This document shows, piece after piece, positions 34,101 through 41,781 of a stretch of DNA of 50,262 nt. Location: positions 1 to 50,262 of the forward strand of contig JBJKSB010000095.1 in NCBI GenBank assembly GCA_046704385.1, in the 5' to 3' direction. Each line of letters opens with the position of its first letter. Within the stretch, counting starts at the first letter, position 1. Made by a program: the position numbers and the translations under genes. The DNA is from GH45 sp046704385 (GTDB taxonomy: Bacteria > Bacteroidota > Bacteroidia > Bacteroidales > SZUA-534). The notes beneath the pieces were generated by a model. It made no database searches. It was not told the origin of the DNA and saw nothing but the letters and a program-made list of their open reading frames with translations.

Positions 34101-34613
34101 ACTTCATCTGAGTTATGGAAGTATACTGCCGATACCAAAAGACTCTGGTCCTGCGGATTTTCTCCAGATGGAGAAACCATTGTTGCTGGAAATGAGGAAG
34201 GATATTTACTGATAAATAACAGTAGAACTGGAAAACTTAAGTCAAAATTTAAGGCACATACAGACATTGTTACAGTATCAATTTACTCCCCTGATGGAAC
34301 ACTTATTCTTTCAGCTTCCGATGATAGGTACCTAAAACTTTGGGATTCTAAAACAGAAAAAATGAAAGGGATGTTATCAGGTCATAGTGGAATGGTTGAA
34401 GACTGTGTATTCTCTCACGATGGCAGTTTTATTGTATCTGTTTGTAGTGATGGTAAGCTCATAATATGGGATAGTCAAAGCGGTACAATAATAGCAAGTG
34501 CACAAATAAAGAATGCACTTGGATCTTGTGCTGTAAGTTTTGATGATAAGTACATTGCCTGCGGTGATGAAACTGGCAAATTGCATGTATTTGAAAGAGA
34601 CGAATTAGCTTAA
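31164..34613 (+). CDS. Giant WD40 protein, sensor half of the split STAND receptor
   Basis: A 1149-residue protein. Residues 1-160 are helical and continue the post-NACHT region of DUF4062-STAND relatives (YHENIAKYYMSRPLYLD, KLVEQPLQQTKAEMWNE). From residue ~164 there are 14 WD40 blades, mostly with an exact 42-residue (126-base) period and near-identical sequence (CAFSPDGKKIVSAS, LKIWDAETGDEI). A CPFC-X16-CPMC zinc ribbon follows at 789-812, then seven more divergent blades to the end, 21 in all, fitting three seven-bladed propellers. Blade 1 carries a ~10-residue insertion. The protein probably senses a ligand or partner and signals to the NTPase encoded just upstream. Blade-to-blade variation sits just after the 'GH' of each repeat, on the propeller face. 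Confidence 0.9.
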   Translation: MNSVAKKYHENIAKYYMSRPLYLDNKEEKEPNVRKLVEQPLQQTKAEMWNEVTETLCDVFFIEGRANTDLLNEMQSDYKKVLDLIPEGKNKKCVKDYNQTFLLKKHLLREYPALTFQTLYNELQWKIGKTKELAEESRKSFLKHGKRFLHQYRVPEIKMSQLIMTLTGHNCQIRSCAFSPDGKKIISAGGDGDYSFGGRRSGELKIWDAETGDEIMALTGHSKSVNSCAFSPDGTKIVSGSTDETLKIWDAETGEEITTLTGHGHTVKSCAFSPDGKMIVSASFDNTLKIWDAETGDEIMDLTSHSYYINFCTFSPDGTKILSGSADKTLKIWDAETGHEITTLTGHSWEVKSCTFSSEGKMIVSASYDKTLKIWKVDTGDEITTLTGHSESVNSCAVSPDGKKIVSASTDNTLKIWDAATGDEITALTGHHKTVNSCAFSPDGTKILSGSSDETLNIWDAETSDEITYLTGHSNRVNSCTFSPNGKKIVSASDDKTLKIWDRETGYEMTTLIEHRYSLNFCAFSPDGKKIVSASMESTIQIWNAETGNEITTLSGHSSEVTSCVFSPDGKKIVSASMDYTLKIWNADAGEKITVLTGHHRAVHSCAFSPDGKKIVSASQDKTLKIWSAETGNEVTCLTGHSERITSCAFSPDGKKIVSASIDKSLKIWDADTGDEITTLAGHRDWVTSCTFSPDGKKIISASYDKTLKIWDADTGDEITTLNVESEISTCSISLDGTTIACGDVSGIVYFFKLLGANVDIPVVTAVRIWLSGNNRNTGMWDENLTLLCPFCANRFIVTEDMPGKEIACPMCYGKLRLNEFVVDNKDEPENHTNRFIHKIHNYFSEIQNHIKANNLKHLFTINAHTDELWCCGFMRGDSKIVTGGRSMELKIWDIKARSQLGTFSDHHGHVSYFVIHPDMDHVISSGADCLRLWNTENFIEEGSFLGHSDSVQKCSLSADGKFLVSASYDKTLRLWDTTTSSELWKYTADTKRLWSCGFSPDGETIVAGNEEGYLLINNSRTGKLKSKFKAHTDIVTVSIYSPDGTLILSASDDRYLKLWDSKTEKMKGMLSGHSGMVEDCVFSHDGSFIVSVCSDGKLIIWDSQSGTIIASAQIKNALGSCAVSFDDKYIACGDETGKLHVFERDELA
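31650..33330 (+). repeat. 126-bp tandem coding repeats (homogenised WD40 blades)
   Basis: About thirteen direct repeats with a 126-base period inside the WD40 gene share long nucleotide words such as 'cttaaaatatgggacgcaga' and 'ctcaccggacat'. Identity extends to synonymous sites, indicating recent duplication or gene conversion. The array is a hotspot for unequal recombination, and its copy number may vary between strains. Confidence 0.9.
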
Positions 34614-34615
34614 AA

Positions 34616-34786
34616 CATGAAATATATACTTTACTTGGAAAACCCGATGGATATATTCAAGACAGGCAGGGTAACAAACATACAGCCTGGCAAAAAAATG
34701 GTTTAATAATATCTGCTGATAACGATCCAATGTTAAATTGGTACATTATAGAAATATACGATCGAAAATCTTCAAATTTATTATAA
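34616..34786 (+). pseudogene. Possible gene remnant after the WD40 gene
   Basis: In a frame different from the WD40 gene, 56 codons without a stop read HEIYTLLGKPDGYIQDRQ then GNKHTAWQKNGLIISADND, and end ...DRKSSNLL before TAA. The composition looks protein-like but there is no suitable start codon. It overlaps the 3' end of the convergent gene by six bases. It may be the tail of a lost gene; a chance open frame cannot be excluded. Confidence 0.25.
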
Positions 34787-36133
34787 CAAACTGTAAGCTG
34801 CATTCATAACAATCCAATCATCCTGGAATCCAACATATGGAATATCATCATGAATCAAATCTTCTTCATCTAAAAAGTATGTAAGTGCCCACTTGGCTAT
34901 TTCTGATTTGTTTGTTTTTAACTCAACCAATAAAATCTCAGCCAGTTTTATTATTTCCTCAACAATATCCTGGTAATGTTTTTCTTGTTTGAATTCAGCA
35001 AATAGTCTTTCAATTTCTTCAATTTCCATTGGATAGCCAAGAAGTGTTTTTAAGGTCTCCAAATATTTATGCGGATCATTGTTTAGTCCTGCATATAGAA
35101 TTCCATTAAGAAAAGCTGTAATATTTTCTTCATCCTGATCTGATTGCATAATACCACAATAACTGTAAAATGCATTTTGATCAACAATATATTCGTTATC
35201 ATAATTTTTTAACCTAAGTACCTCCTGAATATAATCAGAATGGTCGAATGCAATCATTTTTTCTACAAGCTTTATCTTATCTTTTTTTGAAATAAACTCA
35301 ATATTTTGGTTTGTAAGTAATTTTTCATGCAGCTCCTCAACATTTATAAAATCCGAGATCCGGTTTTTAAGTGCATATAATAAAATTATATCAGCATAAA
35401 AGTAGGCATGTAATCCAATTGATTTTATTTCTGCCAGGATATTGTCTGTTATTCCTGAGTTAAAAAAACAAAGGTTTTCACCTATTTGAAAAATGTGATT
35501 CAAATCAATTCGGTAACATGTAAATGCATCTTCCCGTGTAAAGCTTTTTTGAATATTGTTTCCAAGAATTTTTTGCCCTAGTATGGCAATTCCTTCATTT
35601 CTGAATATTCTTAGGAAAGAAAAAAATACCTGCTGAACATTCAATAATTCTTTTGATATTTTTGAATTGGTATTTATTAACGAATTATATTGTGTTTCAT
35701 ACACTTGAATATTATTTTGCTTATTTAGGTCTATATCGCGTGCAAGAATTTCCTGATCTAAAGCATGTATCAATTCATGGATAATTGTGTTTTTTACATT
35801 AATTGTATTGGTATCTGTCTTATCAAGCTGATCAAGGCATAAACCAACAATTGAAGGATAATATATGGAAAATCGCAGTTCATTTTTCGTACTTAATTCC
35901 GGTAAAAAACATGCAAGCGTATTTTCATCATTTTCACTAACCTGCTCAAGGCTAAATGTTAACTTATCGGCTCTTGTTTTGTTAAATAAATCCTGCAATA
36001 ATACTACCTGCTCATCTATTATATTAGTTAATTGATGCAATATAGTCCCAAAATCAGGTTCCTCCGGATAATTCCTAAAATCGAAGGCTATGAGCTGATC
36101 AACTGTTGCATTATTTGTTAGTGTTATTTCCAT
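34781..36133 (-). CDS. Putative HExxH zinc metallopeptidase, family not recognised
   Basis: A 450-residue soluble protein without a signal peptide. It contains NTIIHELIHALDQEI with HELIH at 119-123, the zinc-peptidase HExxH signature. About 60 residues later comes FRNEGIAILGQKI, whose NEGxA pattern is typical of the third zinc ligand (Glu) in gluzincin-like enzymes. The rest is acidic and helical with no other domain I recognise. It lies between the split STAND receptor and a SiaC/TIR-STAND group, convergent with the former, so it could be a protease effector or a processing enzyme. This is inference from context. Confidence 0.55.
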   Translation of the reverse strand: MEITLTNNATVDQLIAFDFRNYPEEPDFGTILHQLTNIIDEQVVLLQDLFNKTRADKLTFSLEQVSENDENTLACFLPELSTKNELRFSIYYPSIVGLCLDQLDKTDTNTINVKNTIIHELIHALDQEILARDIDLNKQNNIQVYETQYNSLINTNSKISKELLNVQQVFFSFLRIFRNEGIAILGQKILGNNIQKSFTREDAFTCYRIDLNHIFQIGENLCFFNSGITDNILAEIKSIGLHAYFYADIILLYALKNRISDFINVEELHEKLLTNQNIEFISKKDKIKLVEKMIAFDHSDYIQEVLRLKNYDNEYIVDQNAFYSYCGIMQSDQDEENITAFLNGILYAGLNNDPHKYLETLKTLLGYPMEIEEIERLFAEFKQEKHYQDIVEEIIKLAEILLVELKTNKSEIAKWALTYFLDEEDLIHDDIPYVGFQDDWIVMNAAYSLL

Positions 36134-36212
36134 ATTGATTTCTTAACTGTCACCTTTTTGCTTAGTTAGTAAAGTGATAGTGCTATTTTTATTAACGATA
36201 TGTAATTTTATG

Positions 36213-36470
36213 CTACTCTTTATAAATCCCATCCTTGTCTTTACCATAGTTGCCTTTAGGAGTCTCAACTTCTATAAAATAAAGCCCCTTGGTAACAGTT
36301 TTGTTTTTAAAAATTCTTTAGCCCTTTCTGCAATTGGACCCGTATAAACCTCATAGGTATTTGGCCCACTTTGGTCGGTACTTTGATAAACAACTTCACT
36401 CAAATCAACTGAAGATTCTGATACTTTATTTTGTTTCTATTCAGCTATTCGTTCAAATGAGTTTAGATAC
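36213..36470 (-). pseudogene. Frameshifted gene fragment upstream of the metallopeptidase gene
   Basis: On the minus strand one frame reads ...YLNSFERIAE, a stop, then KVSESSVDLSEVVYQSTDQ and SGPNTYEVYTGPIAERAKEF. After an A/T homopolymer around 36300-36315 the neighbouring frame continues TVTKGLYFIEVETPKGNYG and KDKDGIYKE before TAG (36213-36215). Coding potential runs across both frames, so this is the 3' part of a broken gene with at least one frameshift and one stop. The ending resembles short conserved tails of hypothetical Bacteroidota proteins; no function can be given. Confidence 0.5.
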
Positions 36471-36606
36471 CTAATTTATACATATTTACTTAATTCACAT
36501 AAAAACCAGCAATTTTTTTGAACGTTATGGTTTTTGCCTGGTTTTTAATTTGTTATATTGCCTTGCTCAATTTTACCTCTTAAATTCAACGCTGTAAAAT
36601 ACAATT

Positions 36607-36993
36607 ATGAATAAACCAATATTTTCTGTTGAAGGTACATCATTATCACCATCTGTTTTTCTGGATGCTAAAAATGGTATCATTATAATTTCGGGTATCG
36701 TATCTCTCGAAAACACTGATGAATTTTTCGACCCCATACTGCGCTTTATTGACAATCATTTCGATGAATCGGATTCAATTCTCTGTGAAGTGAAACTTAC
36801 ATATTTTAACTCGTCTGGCTCAAAAAAGATATTAGAAATTTTCAGAAAACTTGATGAATATTTCAAAAAAGGCAAAGAAGTTTTAAGTAAATGGTATTAT
36901 CAGGAAGATGATGAAGAAGTAATGAATGAAGGTGAGTATCTACAAGAGTTAGTACGATTCCCAGTTGAATTGTTTGAAATTAACGAAAATTAA
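36607..36993 (+). CDS. SiaC-family (DUF1987) regulatory phosphoprotein, copy 1
   Basis: A 128-residue protein matching the SiaC/DUF1987 family: SLSPSVFLDAKNGIIIISGIV at the start (N-terminal 'TPxVxFD..G.L.I.G' pattern), LTYFNSSGSKKILEIF in the middle, and KWYYQEDDEEVMNEGEYLQE (the WYYEEDDEDMxExGE signature). In Pseudomonas SiaC is phosphorylated at Thr68 by SiaB and dephosphorylated by the PP2C phosphatase SiaA; the unmodified form activates a diguanylate cyclase. The residue aligned with Thr68 here is Ser69 in FNSSGSK, so phosphorylation is still possible. No SiaB-type kinase was recognised nearby. It is convergent with the TIR-STAND gene, leaving 7 bases between the two ends. Confidence 0.85.
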   Translation: MNKPIFSVEGTSLSPSVFLDAKNGIIIISGIVSLENTDEFFDPILRFIDNHFDESDSILCEVKLTYFNSSGSKKILEIFRKLDEYFKKGKEVLSKWYYQEDDEEVMNEGEYLQELVRFPVELFEINEN

Positions 36994-37000
36994 TTACAAC

Positions 37001-40000
37001 TTATTTAAACTTAAGCAGCACTCCGTTTCTTAATCCCAAAACAAACCCGTTGTCTTTCTTTGTTATTGCAGTAACAATCTCTTCTAAAGGATACACTGCA
37101 AGACATTTGCCACTTACGATATCCCATTTTGTCATGGCATTATCCTGAATATAATTGTTATTGATCCTTGGATCTGCATAATAATTACCAGGAATACTAA
37201 TAAAACTTTCCTCACCATGAAGTTCAATATACTTGACACTGCTGTTATGCGCTGATATCTCAATAAGTATTTGGGAAAGGTCTTGTGACCATATCTGAAT
37301 CAAACCATTCTCTGTTCCAACAATAATTCGCTTATATCTTTCATCAACAGCCAAAACAGTAAATTCAATATTTTTATCCTGCTTTCGAACCTTTATTTCA
37401 GCTGTGGCAGGATTAAAAAGCACCAAATTTCCGCTAACATCTCCAAAACAAACATGGTTTCCAATACGAAGTAAATTAGTAGTAATTCTTTCAGGATGTG
37501 AATAATGCTGATCGAATTTCAGGTTCTCCAAATTAAAATAAACAAACTCATCTGTGAATGTATAAATCATATATCCGGAAGCAATGTTCCCAATATGCGT
37601 GATCTTTTGTTTGAACAGGTTTTGCTCAAATACTTTTTGACCTTCTTTTAGTACCACAAGATTCCCTTTCCAATCCCCTAACAAACAAGTACCTGTGTCA
37701 TCCTTGCAGAAAGCAGTAACCATTTGTGTATGCCTGTAAAATTCTTTCCAGCTATGAGATATCAGGTGATACTCAAAAACACTTCCATCCTGGGAACATA
37801 GGTACAAGGCATCCTGAGTTAATTCGGAATGCTGAACAGCTAATTTCTCTTTTATAATGTTCTGTTTCCCAATTTCTAAATCAAACTCAATCAAACTCTT
37901 TCTGTTCAATACCAGGTAACTAATCTTGTTCGAAATTGGGATTATTCTTGAAACCGCCAGTGAAGACCAGCCTGAATCAACTATCCCTTTGCTTCTGAAG
38001 ACATCCCAAATTTTAATCTGATAATCAGAATTCCATCCGCCACCGGTTACTATTGTTGAAAGATCGCTTGTTCCGGCAATTCTCCGTGTAATCCTCGAAT
38101 GTCCTTCAAAAGTTTTTAATAAAGTTCCTGTTTTAAAGTCCCATACTTTTAAGTACTTATCTTTTCCTGATGTCACCAATATTTTATCAGCAGCATCCAG
38201 GAATAAATCATAGGTTATCGTACCATGGCCTTCAATTGTATACAATTGATTATCATTCACAATGTCCCAAATCTCTGTTGTTTTATCATTACCTCCACCA
38301 ATAACCAGTTCTTTGCAGGATTTAGAAAGCATAACAACCCTAAATTCACCTTTATTAAATGATTTGCTGAACACTAAAGAATCGAACTCAACATTCCAGA
38401 CTTCAACAAGATTCTCGCCTGTAACAAGAGCGATCATATTGCCATCAGCCGAAAGATCACAACCCAGTACTTTGCTTGCATATTGCCTTTCAAAAACTAT
38501 TTCCCGTGTACGGAGATCCCATAATAATACTTTGCCATCGCTTCCGCAGGACACCAAAAACTTGTTGTCACCGCTAAGTTTGATTTTACGAACTCTTTCG
38601 GTATGATTTTCAAGCTTTAACAAAAGCAACTCTAAATTCTCATCATAAACAAGCACTGCAAAATCTTCCGGAAGTCCGGCCACAGCAACAAAACTTCCAT
38701 CAGAAGCAATGGTTACCGATTCGGGAGTTTTATTATACTTAACCGTCCTTATGCACTCACCATTCTTTAAATTCCAAAGTTTAACCGTATTATCAAAACT
38801 CGCCGATACTAATTTCTTTCCATCTGAAGTTAATGATAAATCAGCGATCCCGAGTTTATGTTCATACAAGGTCTTGTTCACGGCCGGGAACAGATCATAG
38901 GTATCCCTGAAAGAATCATCTAAGACCAGGCTATCCTCTGATAATTTAAAATCAGCACCATTATAAACAACATCGTTTATGCCCTGGTTATAAACCTGTT
39001 GCCTGAAAAACCCGGAAACATCACCGTATAATTGTAAAAATTCTGCATTTCTGAATACAAACTCTTTAACGATCCGGACCTTTTTATCCATATTAATATC
39101 TCTATGAAAAGTACTGATTTCCTTCTGCCGCATATGCTCATCCCAAAATGATAAACCCGAACCAGAAGTTCCGTTAACCTCATCCGAATCAAGTAATTTG
39201 TAATCTTCAAGTAATCCATAAATTCCCTGCACTGAACAGCGTTTTTCTAAAAAATCAAAATCGGTTAGTAGCTTTTTTAGATTTTCTTTTTTGTCAGAAT
39301 AATACATGTGCTTCGGAAGATAATACAAGAGATAATCCGATATCTCCTTTTGTTCCCATTGTCTCTCCAAACTTTGTAGTATCCTTGAATGCCCTTCCAC
39401 TAAATCACATAAATACGGATGATCCTGATAACCATATGCGGTAAGCCAATCGGCTATCGATTTATGAAAACTTGAATAGGTTCCGTCTTTCTCAGGAAAA
39501 AACTCATTGATTTTCGCTAAGCTTTGCTTCACTTCCAGCTCCGAAATTCCGAGATAATCACATATCTTTCGGGCATCCAATGCATCATAAGCTGCAAGAA
39601 TAACCTGAAGGATTGGACGAATCTCATTAAATGATGGTTTGTCAGGATATAAACGCATAAAATTTGAAAGATACATACCTCCCAAACCTGGTGGCATACT
39701 GTTCAATTCTTCAATTTGTATATTTCCGGAGATAATACTTTGAACAACCGTTTTAACATAAAGAAAGATTCCTTCCGAACGATCAGCAATTTCTTTAGCA
39801 ACTTCATTAAGCCTGTCATTTGTATAAACATCACCGGAATACTGCTGTAACATGACAAGTGCGTAATCTTTTATATCCTTCCTATTATCTGTTCTATTAA
39901 CTTCTATCTCATAAGGCTTGTAGAAATCAAATAAGGATAAAATGCTGATTACTTTTCGGGATGTTATCACAAGCTTTATCCAACCTGGCAGTTCATCCAG

Positions 40001-41194
40001 CCATTCATGCAATAGTTTTACAATATTATTGCTACCATAATACAGTGCCTCATCCAACCCGTCAATAATAATAATATGATCGTTATCAACACTAATTTTC
40101 GACAGAGGTTCAATAAGCAATAATTTGAACATACTGCTGGTATCAAGCGAAGTAATTGATTCAATATTTAGATGCGATATTACCTCGCGATATGGCTCTA
40201 TCTGTGTGGCAAGTTGTGCTGCTATTGACTGTATAAAGCGCTCAGGAACCAAGCTTATTTCATACTTTGATATACAAAAGTGATAAGCTGCAACATGAGG
40301 AAATATGTGTATCAGCTTAGCCATTAAAGCAGTCTTTCCTGTTCCCGGATTTCCGGTGATGAACATTAACCTGCTGCTCTTTTCTTTTAACCAATGTTCA
40401 ATATCCTTAATAAGCCATGTCCTGCCAATAAAATCTTTAACATGTTTATAGATATCAAGCTTAAAGTCAATGGGACGAAGTGAGGCAAAAATATTGGCAA
40501 AAGTCCCTTCAACCTTTACTTCCTCTGATTGAAACAGGTTTCCAATTTTTTCTAGTATAGCCTGGTAATTAACCGGATTATTCCAATCCTGAAAATCGAG
40601 CCAATCCAGCCGATAAATTCCTAAAGGTGGCCTGCAATTGATAACCATCAAAGGAATAATCTTTCGACTGTTATATCGGGCCATACTTATCTCATCAAGA
40701 CACACTCCGTCGGGTCTCCGCACTGCATGGGGCGATAAAAGTGAAATAAAAATATCGGATTCAAGAATTGCATTTTCAATCTGCTCCTCCCAGGACTTTC
40801 CTGTTTTTATTTGCTCTTTATCTATCCAAACTTCATGTCCTCGCTTCGTTAAATCTTCAGCAAGTTTGTGAGCCGGCAGCTCTGCATCTTTTCGTCCATA
40901 GCTAATAAAAATTCGCTTGGGGTTTTCAGTTTTTCCTGATCGATCATTAAATTCAACGATACTCCTGGATTCCTCATAGTCTTTGGAATCATCCACCTCA
41001 TCATCCTCCTGCTCAATATATATCAGCCCAACACCTTTCTTGTCATCTGCAATGTCATTAAAAATCAACTCTTCCCTGACTTTCTTAAAAAGTACCTCAT
41101 CACCATCCAATAAGTCAATTAAACTGGAGTTCGTAGCCTTTTTTTTATTTTTTAAAAAATCAGTAACAATTTTTACGGCATCATCGAAATTCAT
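37001..41194 (-). CDS. TIR-STAND NTPase-WD40 receptor (bacterial NLR-like)
   Basis: A 1397-residue protein. Residues 1-62 form a small, probably winged-helix-like module, possibly an effector-associated adaptor. An acidic linker follows, then a TIR domain at ~94-210 (KRIFISYGRKDAELPAHKL; SWEEQIENAILESDIFISL; VCLDEIS with Glu168 at the position of the NADase glutamate). The STAND NTPase has FIGRTWLIKDIEHWL, Walker A GNPGTGKTA (281-289), Walker B as IIIIDGLDEAL, and the winged-helix/ARC2-like region to ~600. From ~785 to the end there are about 14 divergent WD40-like blades (two propellers). This is the classic layout of a prokaryotic NLR: propeller sensing, STAND oligomerisation, TIR effector probably cleaving NAD+. 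Catalysis is inferred from the conserved Glu. Confidence 0.9.
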   Translation of the reverse strand: MNFDDAVKIVTDFLKNKKKATNSSLIDLLDGDEVLFKKVREELIFNDIADDKKGVGLIYIEQEDDEVDDSKDYEESRSIVEFNDRSGKTENPKRIFISYGRKDAELPAHKLAEDLTKRGHEVWIDKEQIKTGKSWEEQIENAILESDIFISLLSPHAVRRPDGVCLDEISMARYNSRKIIPLMVINCRPPLGIYRLDWLDFQDWNNPVNYQAILEKIGNLFQSEEVKVEGTFANIFASLRPIDFKLDIYKHVKDFIGRTWLIKDIEHWLKEKSSRLMFITGNPGTGKTALMAKLIHIFPHVAAYHFCISKYEISLVPERFIQSIAAQLATQIEPYREVISHLNIESITSLDTSSMFKLLLIEPLSKISVDNDHIIIIDGLDEALYYGSNNIVKLLHEWLDELPGWIKLVITSRKVISILSLFDFYKPYEIEVNRTDNRKDIKDYALVMLQQYSGDVYTNDRLNEVAKEIADRSEGIFLYVKTVVQSIISGNIQIEELNSMPPGLGGMYLSNFMRLYPDKPSFNEIRPILQVILAAYDALDARKICDYLGISELEVKQSLAKINEFFPEKDGTYSSFHKSIADWLTAYGYQDHPYLCDLVEGHSRILQSLERQWEQKEISDYLLYYLPKHMYYSDKKENLKKLLTDFDFLEKRCSVQGIYGLLEDYKLLDSDEVNGTSGSGLSFWDEHMRQKEISTFHRDINMDKKVRIVKEFVFRNAEFLQLYGDVSGFFRQQVYNQGINDVVYNGADFKLSEDSLVLDDSFRDTYDLFPAVNKTLYEHKLGIADLSLTSDGKKLVSASFDNTVKLWNLKNGECIRTVKYNKTPESVTIASDGSFVAVAGLPEDFAVLVYDENLELLLLKLENHTERVRKIKLSGDNKFLVSCGSDGKVLLWDLRTREIVFERQYASKVLGCDLSADGNMIALVTGENLVEVWNVEFDSLVFSKSFNKGEFRVVMLSKSCKELVIGGGNDKTTEIWDIVNDNQLYTIEGHGTITYDLFLDAADKILVTSGKDKYLKVWDFKTGTLLKTFEGHSRITRRIAGTSDLSTIVTGGGWNSDYQIKIWDVFRSKGIVDSGWSSLAVSRIIPISNKISYLVLNRKSLIEFDLEIGKQNIIKEKLAVQHSELTQDALYLCSQDGSVFEYHLISHSWKEFYRHTQMVTAFCKDDTGTCLLGDWKGNLVVLKEGQKVFEQNLFKQKITHIGNIASGYMIYTFTDEFVYFNLENLKFDQHYSHPERITTNLLRIGNHVCFGDVSGNLVLFNPATAEIKVRKQDKNIEFTVLAVDERYKRIIVGTENGLIQIWSQDLSQILIEISAHNSSVKYIELHGEESFISIPGNYYADPRINNNYIQDNAMTKWDIVSGKCLAVYPLEEIVTAITKKDNGFVLGLRNGVLLKFK

Positions 41195-41300
41195 TGGATT
41201 AGTTTTGCGTGTAAAGCATAAAGATAATTTAATATACAGATTTTCTCACAAAAAATAATTAGAAGCAAAACAACTGGAATTCTTTTTTAGAATCTGTGCT

Positions 41301-41708
41301 TTAAACTTTATAACAAAACGGCATTTTAGTCTTCCATTCCTCTTCACTAATTCCAATAAATTTGAACAATAAACTGGTTAACAAACTATAATCTTCGCCT
41401 ACTTCCAGCATATCAGTGTCATCCTCTTCGTAATACCATTCCACATGTGCATTTTTTATATTACTTGTGGCTTTTAAAATATCCAAAATACCTTTACTGC
41501 TGCTGGTACAAGCAATATTCAGGTACATTTTTAAAACAGTTTGTTCTTTCGGGTTTTTAGCATATTCCTTAATCCAATCAACTATGGGCCATAAAGTTTT
41601 TTTAACATCAATGGCACAAAAATTTCCGGCAAATTCCAAAACCCCGGTTTGGCAGTTAAAATCAATTTGGGGCGTATCCCGTGTTCCTTCCATTCGTAAA
41701 TTTTCCAT
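41301..41708 (-). CDS. SiaC-family (DUF1987) regulatory phosphoprotein, copy 2
   Basis: A 135-residue second member of the SiaC/DUF1987 family: DTPQIDFNCQTGVLEFAGNF, NIACTSSSKGILDIL (Thr68 exactly at the phosphosite position of SiaC) and VEWYYEEDDTDMLEVGEDYS. It is only distantly similar to copy 1 in this island, so the two probably have different partners. It lies between the TIR-STAND gene (106 bases downstream) and the membrane TIR gene (73 bases upstream), all on the minus strand, suggesting one transcript that couples a phospho-switch to both TIR proteins. Confidence 0.85.
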   Translation of the reverse strand: MENLRMEGTRDTPQIDFNCQTGVLEFAGNFCAIDVKKTLWPIVDWIKEYAKNPKEQTVLKMYLNIACTSSSKGILDILKATSNIKNAHVEWYYEEDDTDMLEVGEDYSLLTSLLFKFIGISEEEWKTKMPFCYKV

Positions 41709-41781
41709 AACCAGAATTCTAGTTTAATAAATACAAATGGTATGCTCTTAAAAGTCTCTTGATCTTCATTACTTCTGGTTT

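Noticed and set aside
34617..34709. Thirty-codon frame starting at ATG just after the WD40 gene
   Set aside because: Very short, no ribosome-binding signal, and a different frame over the same bases looks more protein-like.
36520..36560. Sigma-54-like TGGTTTTTAATTTG upstream of SiaC copy 1
   Set aside because: The central AC of the -24 element is missing and the -12 lacks GC; in AT-rich DNA this match is too weak to list.
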